64,000 nt of DNA from Mycobacterium alsense. Its GTDB lineage: Bacteria > Actinomycetota > Actinomycetes > Mycobacteriales > Mycobacteriaceae. The position numbers and the translations under genes are program-made. The stretch lies in NCBI RefSeq assembly GCF_002086635.1, contig NZ_MVHD01000002.1, positions 62,001-126,000 of the forward strand. The letters run 5' to 3'. Below the pieces are notes generated by a model. That model made no database searches and had not been told where the DNA came from. It saw only the letters and a list, made by a program, of their open reading frames with translations. Numbering within the stretch: position 1 is the first letter of the stretch; each line of letters opens with the position of its first letter. Shown piece after piece: positions 62,448-64,000 of the stretch.

Positions 62448-64000
62448 CGCCCCGCCCTCCCGCCACGGATGTCGAATCCGTCCAGGTCTCCCTCCGCCCG
62501 CCACGCCCGAAGGATGTCGGCGTATTCGGTGGGCGCGCCGATGAAGAAGCTGCCCTGCCGGGTCTTGGCGTCGGCCTTGCCTTCCCGGTTGTAGTAGCCC
62601 GGGGTGCACGTCCGCGCCCGTTCGGCGGTGGCGGCGGAACGGGCCACCACCATGTCGACCCAGGCGGCCTCGGCGACGGGCGACGCCTCGACCTCGGCGA
62701 CGCCACGCTCGAGCGCCCACGCGATGATCCACGCGGCGTGGCTTGCCTGCACGTCCAGCAGGTACGGGAAGTTCACCGTCAGCCCCGCCTGGGCGATGCT
62801 CTCGATGAAGCAGTTCGGGAAACCATTGGTGCACAAGCCCTGAAAGGTGCGCACGCCGTCGCGCCACCGGTCGGTGAGGGTCACGCCGTCGCGGCCGATC
62901 AGCTCGAACCCGGTGCGCCGGCAGTAGTCGGTGCCCACCTCGAAACCCGTCGCGAAGATCAGGCAATCGAGCTCGTAGGTCACCCCGTCGACGACGACGC
63001 CCGCTTCGGTGATGCGTTCCACGCCGCGACCCCGGGTGTCGACCAGGGTGACGTTGTCGCGGTTGAAGGTCTGCAGATAGTCGTCGTGAAAGCAGGGCCG
63101 CTTGCAGAAATAGCCGTACCACGGCTTGAGCGCCTCGGCGGTGGCGGTGTCGGCGACGATCTCGTCGACCCGTGCCCGGATCTCGTCCATCTTGGCGAAG
63201 TCGGCGAGTTCGATGTTGGGCGCCGGGGCGCCGTCGCCGTCGTGACGCATGACCGGAAGCTTGCGCGTGATGCTCGTCCAGGCGTCGGCGACCAGGTCTT
63301 CGTCGGCCCGGCCGCCGGCCGTGAGCACCTGGAAGTTGCGGATGCGCCGCTGCTGCCAGCCCGGCGGCAATGAGCTGGCCCATTGGTAGTCGGTGGGCCG
63401 GTTGTCCCGCACGTCGACCGACGATGGCGTGCGCTGAAAGACGTACAAATGCCGCGCGGCCGCGCCCAGGTGCGGCACGCACTGGACGGCCGTGGCGCCG
63501 GTGCCGATGATGCCGACGCGCTTCGTCGCCAGGTGCTCGAGCTGCTCGCCGGTGTAGCCGTAGTCCCAGCGGCTGGTGTGGAAGCTGTGCCCGCGAAACC
63601 GGCCGAGCCCGTCGATGCCGGGCAGCTTGGGCTTGGCCTGATACCCGTTGGCCATGGAGACGAACCTGGCCCGCATCTCGTCACCGTGGTCGGTCCGGAT
63701 GATCCAGCGGGAAGCGGCGCTGTCCCAGCGGATTTCGTGCACATCGGTTCGCAGGCACGCGCCGCGGTAGAGGTCATAGTGCTCGGCGATGCGCCGGCAA
63801 TGCGCGAAAATCTCCGACCCTTTGGCGTACTTGTCGGAGGGAATGTAGCCGAGTTCCTCCAGCAGCGGCATGTACACGTAGGACTCCACGTCGCAGGCGA
63901 TCCCCGGGTAGCGGTTCCAGTACCAGGTACCGCCCACGTCGGCCGCCCGGTCGATGAGCCGCACGCCGTCAACGCCGAGCTCACGCAGCCGCGCCCCCGT
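62444..64000 (-). CDS. Flavin-containing Baeyer-Villiger-type monooxygenase, N terminus beyond window
   Basis: 518 residues are visible and the frame is open to the right edge, so the FAD Rossmann loop is outside. Present: [25 protein letters not shown], fingerprint [17 protein letters not shown] site [25 protein letters not shown] and [15 protein letters not shown]. The length and the [17 protein letters not shown] segment match the phenylacetone/cyclohexanone monooxygenase type, longer than its neighbour. It is the first gene of the tandem pair and is translationally coupled to it. Confidence 0.9.
   Translation of the reverse strand, partial: TGARLRELGVDGVRLIDRAADVGGTWYWNRYPGIACDVESYVYMPLLEELGYIPSDKYAKGSEIFAHCRRIAEHYDLYRGACLRTDVHEIRWDSAASRWIIRTDHGDEMRARFVSMANGYQAKPKLPGIDGLGRFRGHSFHTSRWDYGYTGEQLEHLATKRVGIIGTGATAVQCVPHLGAAARHLYVFQRTPSSVDVRDNRPTDYQWASSLPPGWQQRRIRNFQVLTAGGRADEDLVADAWTSITRKLPVMRHDGDGAPAPNIELADFAKMDEIRARVDEIVADTATAEALKPWYGYFCKRPCFHDDYLQTFNRDNVTLVDTRGRGVERITEAGVVVDGVTYELDCLIFATGFEVGTDYCRRTGFELIGRDGVTLTDRWRDGVRTFQGLCTNGFPNCFIESIAQAGLTVNFPYLLDVQASHAAWIIAWALERGVAEVEASPVAEAAWVDMVVARSAATAERARTCTPGYYNREGKADAKTRQGSFFIGAPTEYADILRAWRAEGDLDGFDIRGGRAGR

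Overview
The window is about 70% GC and has the gene content of a slow-growing non-tuberculous Mycobacterium. Most calls rest on remembered Mycobacterium tuberculosis (Mtb) protein families; no search was run. The left half is an inverted counterpart of the Mtb Rv0107c-Rv0133 block. It holds, in order, an Rv0133-like acetyltransferase, fgd2, htdZ, the antigen 85C gene fbpC, mak, treS, pepA, an Rv0121c-like gene, fusA2, fadD7, oxcA, the L,D-transpeptidase ldtA, an Rv0111-like acyltransferase, an Rv0110-like rhomboid protease and the very large P-type ATPase ctpI. Several Mtb neighbours are missing (fadE1, Rv0128, the Rv0122-PE_PGRS2 stretch, oxyS and the heptose genes Rv0112-Rv0115) and other blocks sit in their places.

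Bases 1-5200 hold a probable oxidative and general stress block. A hemerythrin-like protein, a manganese catalase, a GAF-ANTAR RNA-binding regulator and a 57-residue acidic protein are preceded by sites matching the mycobacterial SigF promoter (GTTT-N15-17-GGGTAC/GGGAAC). Bases 5200-7340 hold a MarR regulator with a drug-type ABC exporter. Bases 7500-21000 carry cell-envelope and trehalose/glycogen metabolism genes: mycolyl transfer (fbpC), trehalose-maltose-maltose-1-phosphate (treS, mak), a secreted protease (pepA) and peptidoglycan cross-linking (ldtA). They also carry oxalate/acyl-CoA genes (oxcA, fadD7) and an EF-G paralogue (fusA2).

Bases 22167-24730 are the most interesting stretch. 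An NRAMP-like transporter with a non-canonical metal site lies, on the minus strand, behind a promoter, a well-matched M-box (Mg2+) riboswitch, a short leader reading frame with a consensus Shine-Dalgarno, and a 71-residue unknown gene. This arrangement predicts a magnesium importer controlled by Mg2+.

From 36000 to the right edge the window is typical mycobacterial accessory lipid and xenobiotic metabolism. It has many short-chain dehydrogenases (SDRs), a second FadD, a cutinase, an MpaB-family oxygenase next to a TetR regulator, an IclR regulator facing an alcohol dehydrogenase/SnoaL/SDR operon, and two tandem Baeyer-Villiger-type monooxygenases. Signalling genes are interspersed: two class III nucleotide cyclases, one fused to an alpha/beta-hydrolase and one to a zinc ribbon and an AAA/TPR-like region, and a PknH-like Ser/Thr kinase in an operon with two lipoproteins. 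I saw no rRNA, tRNA, insertion sequence, prophage or CRISPR array.
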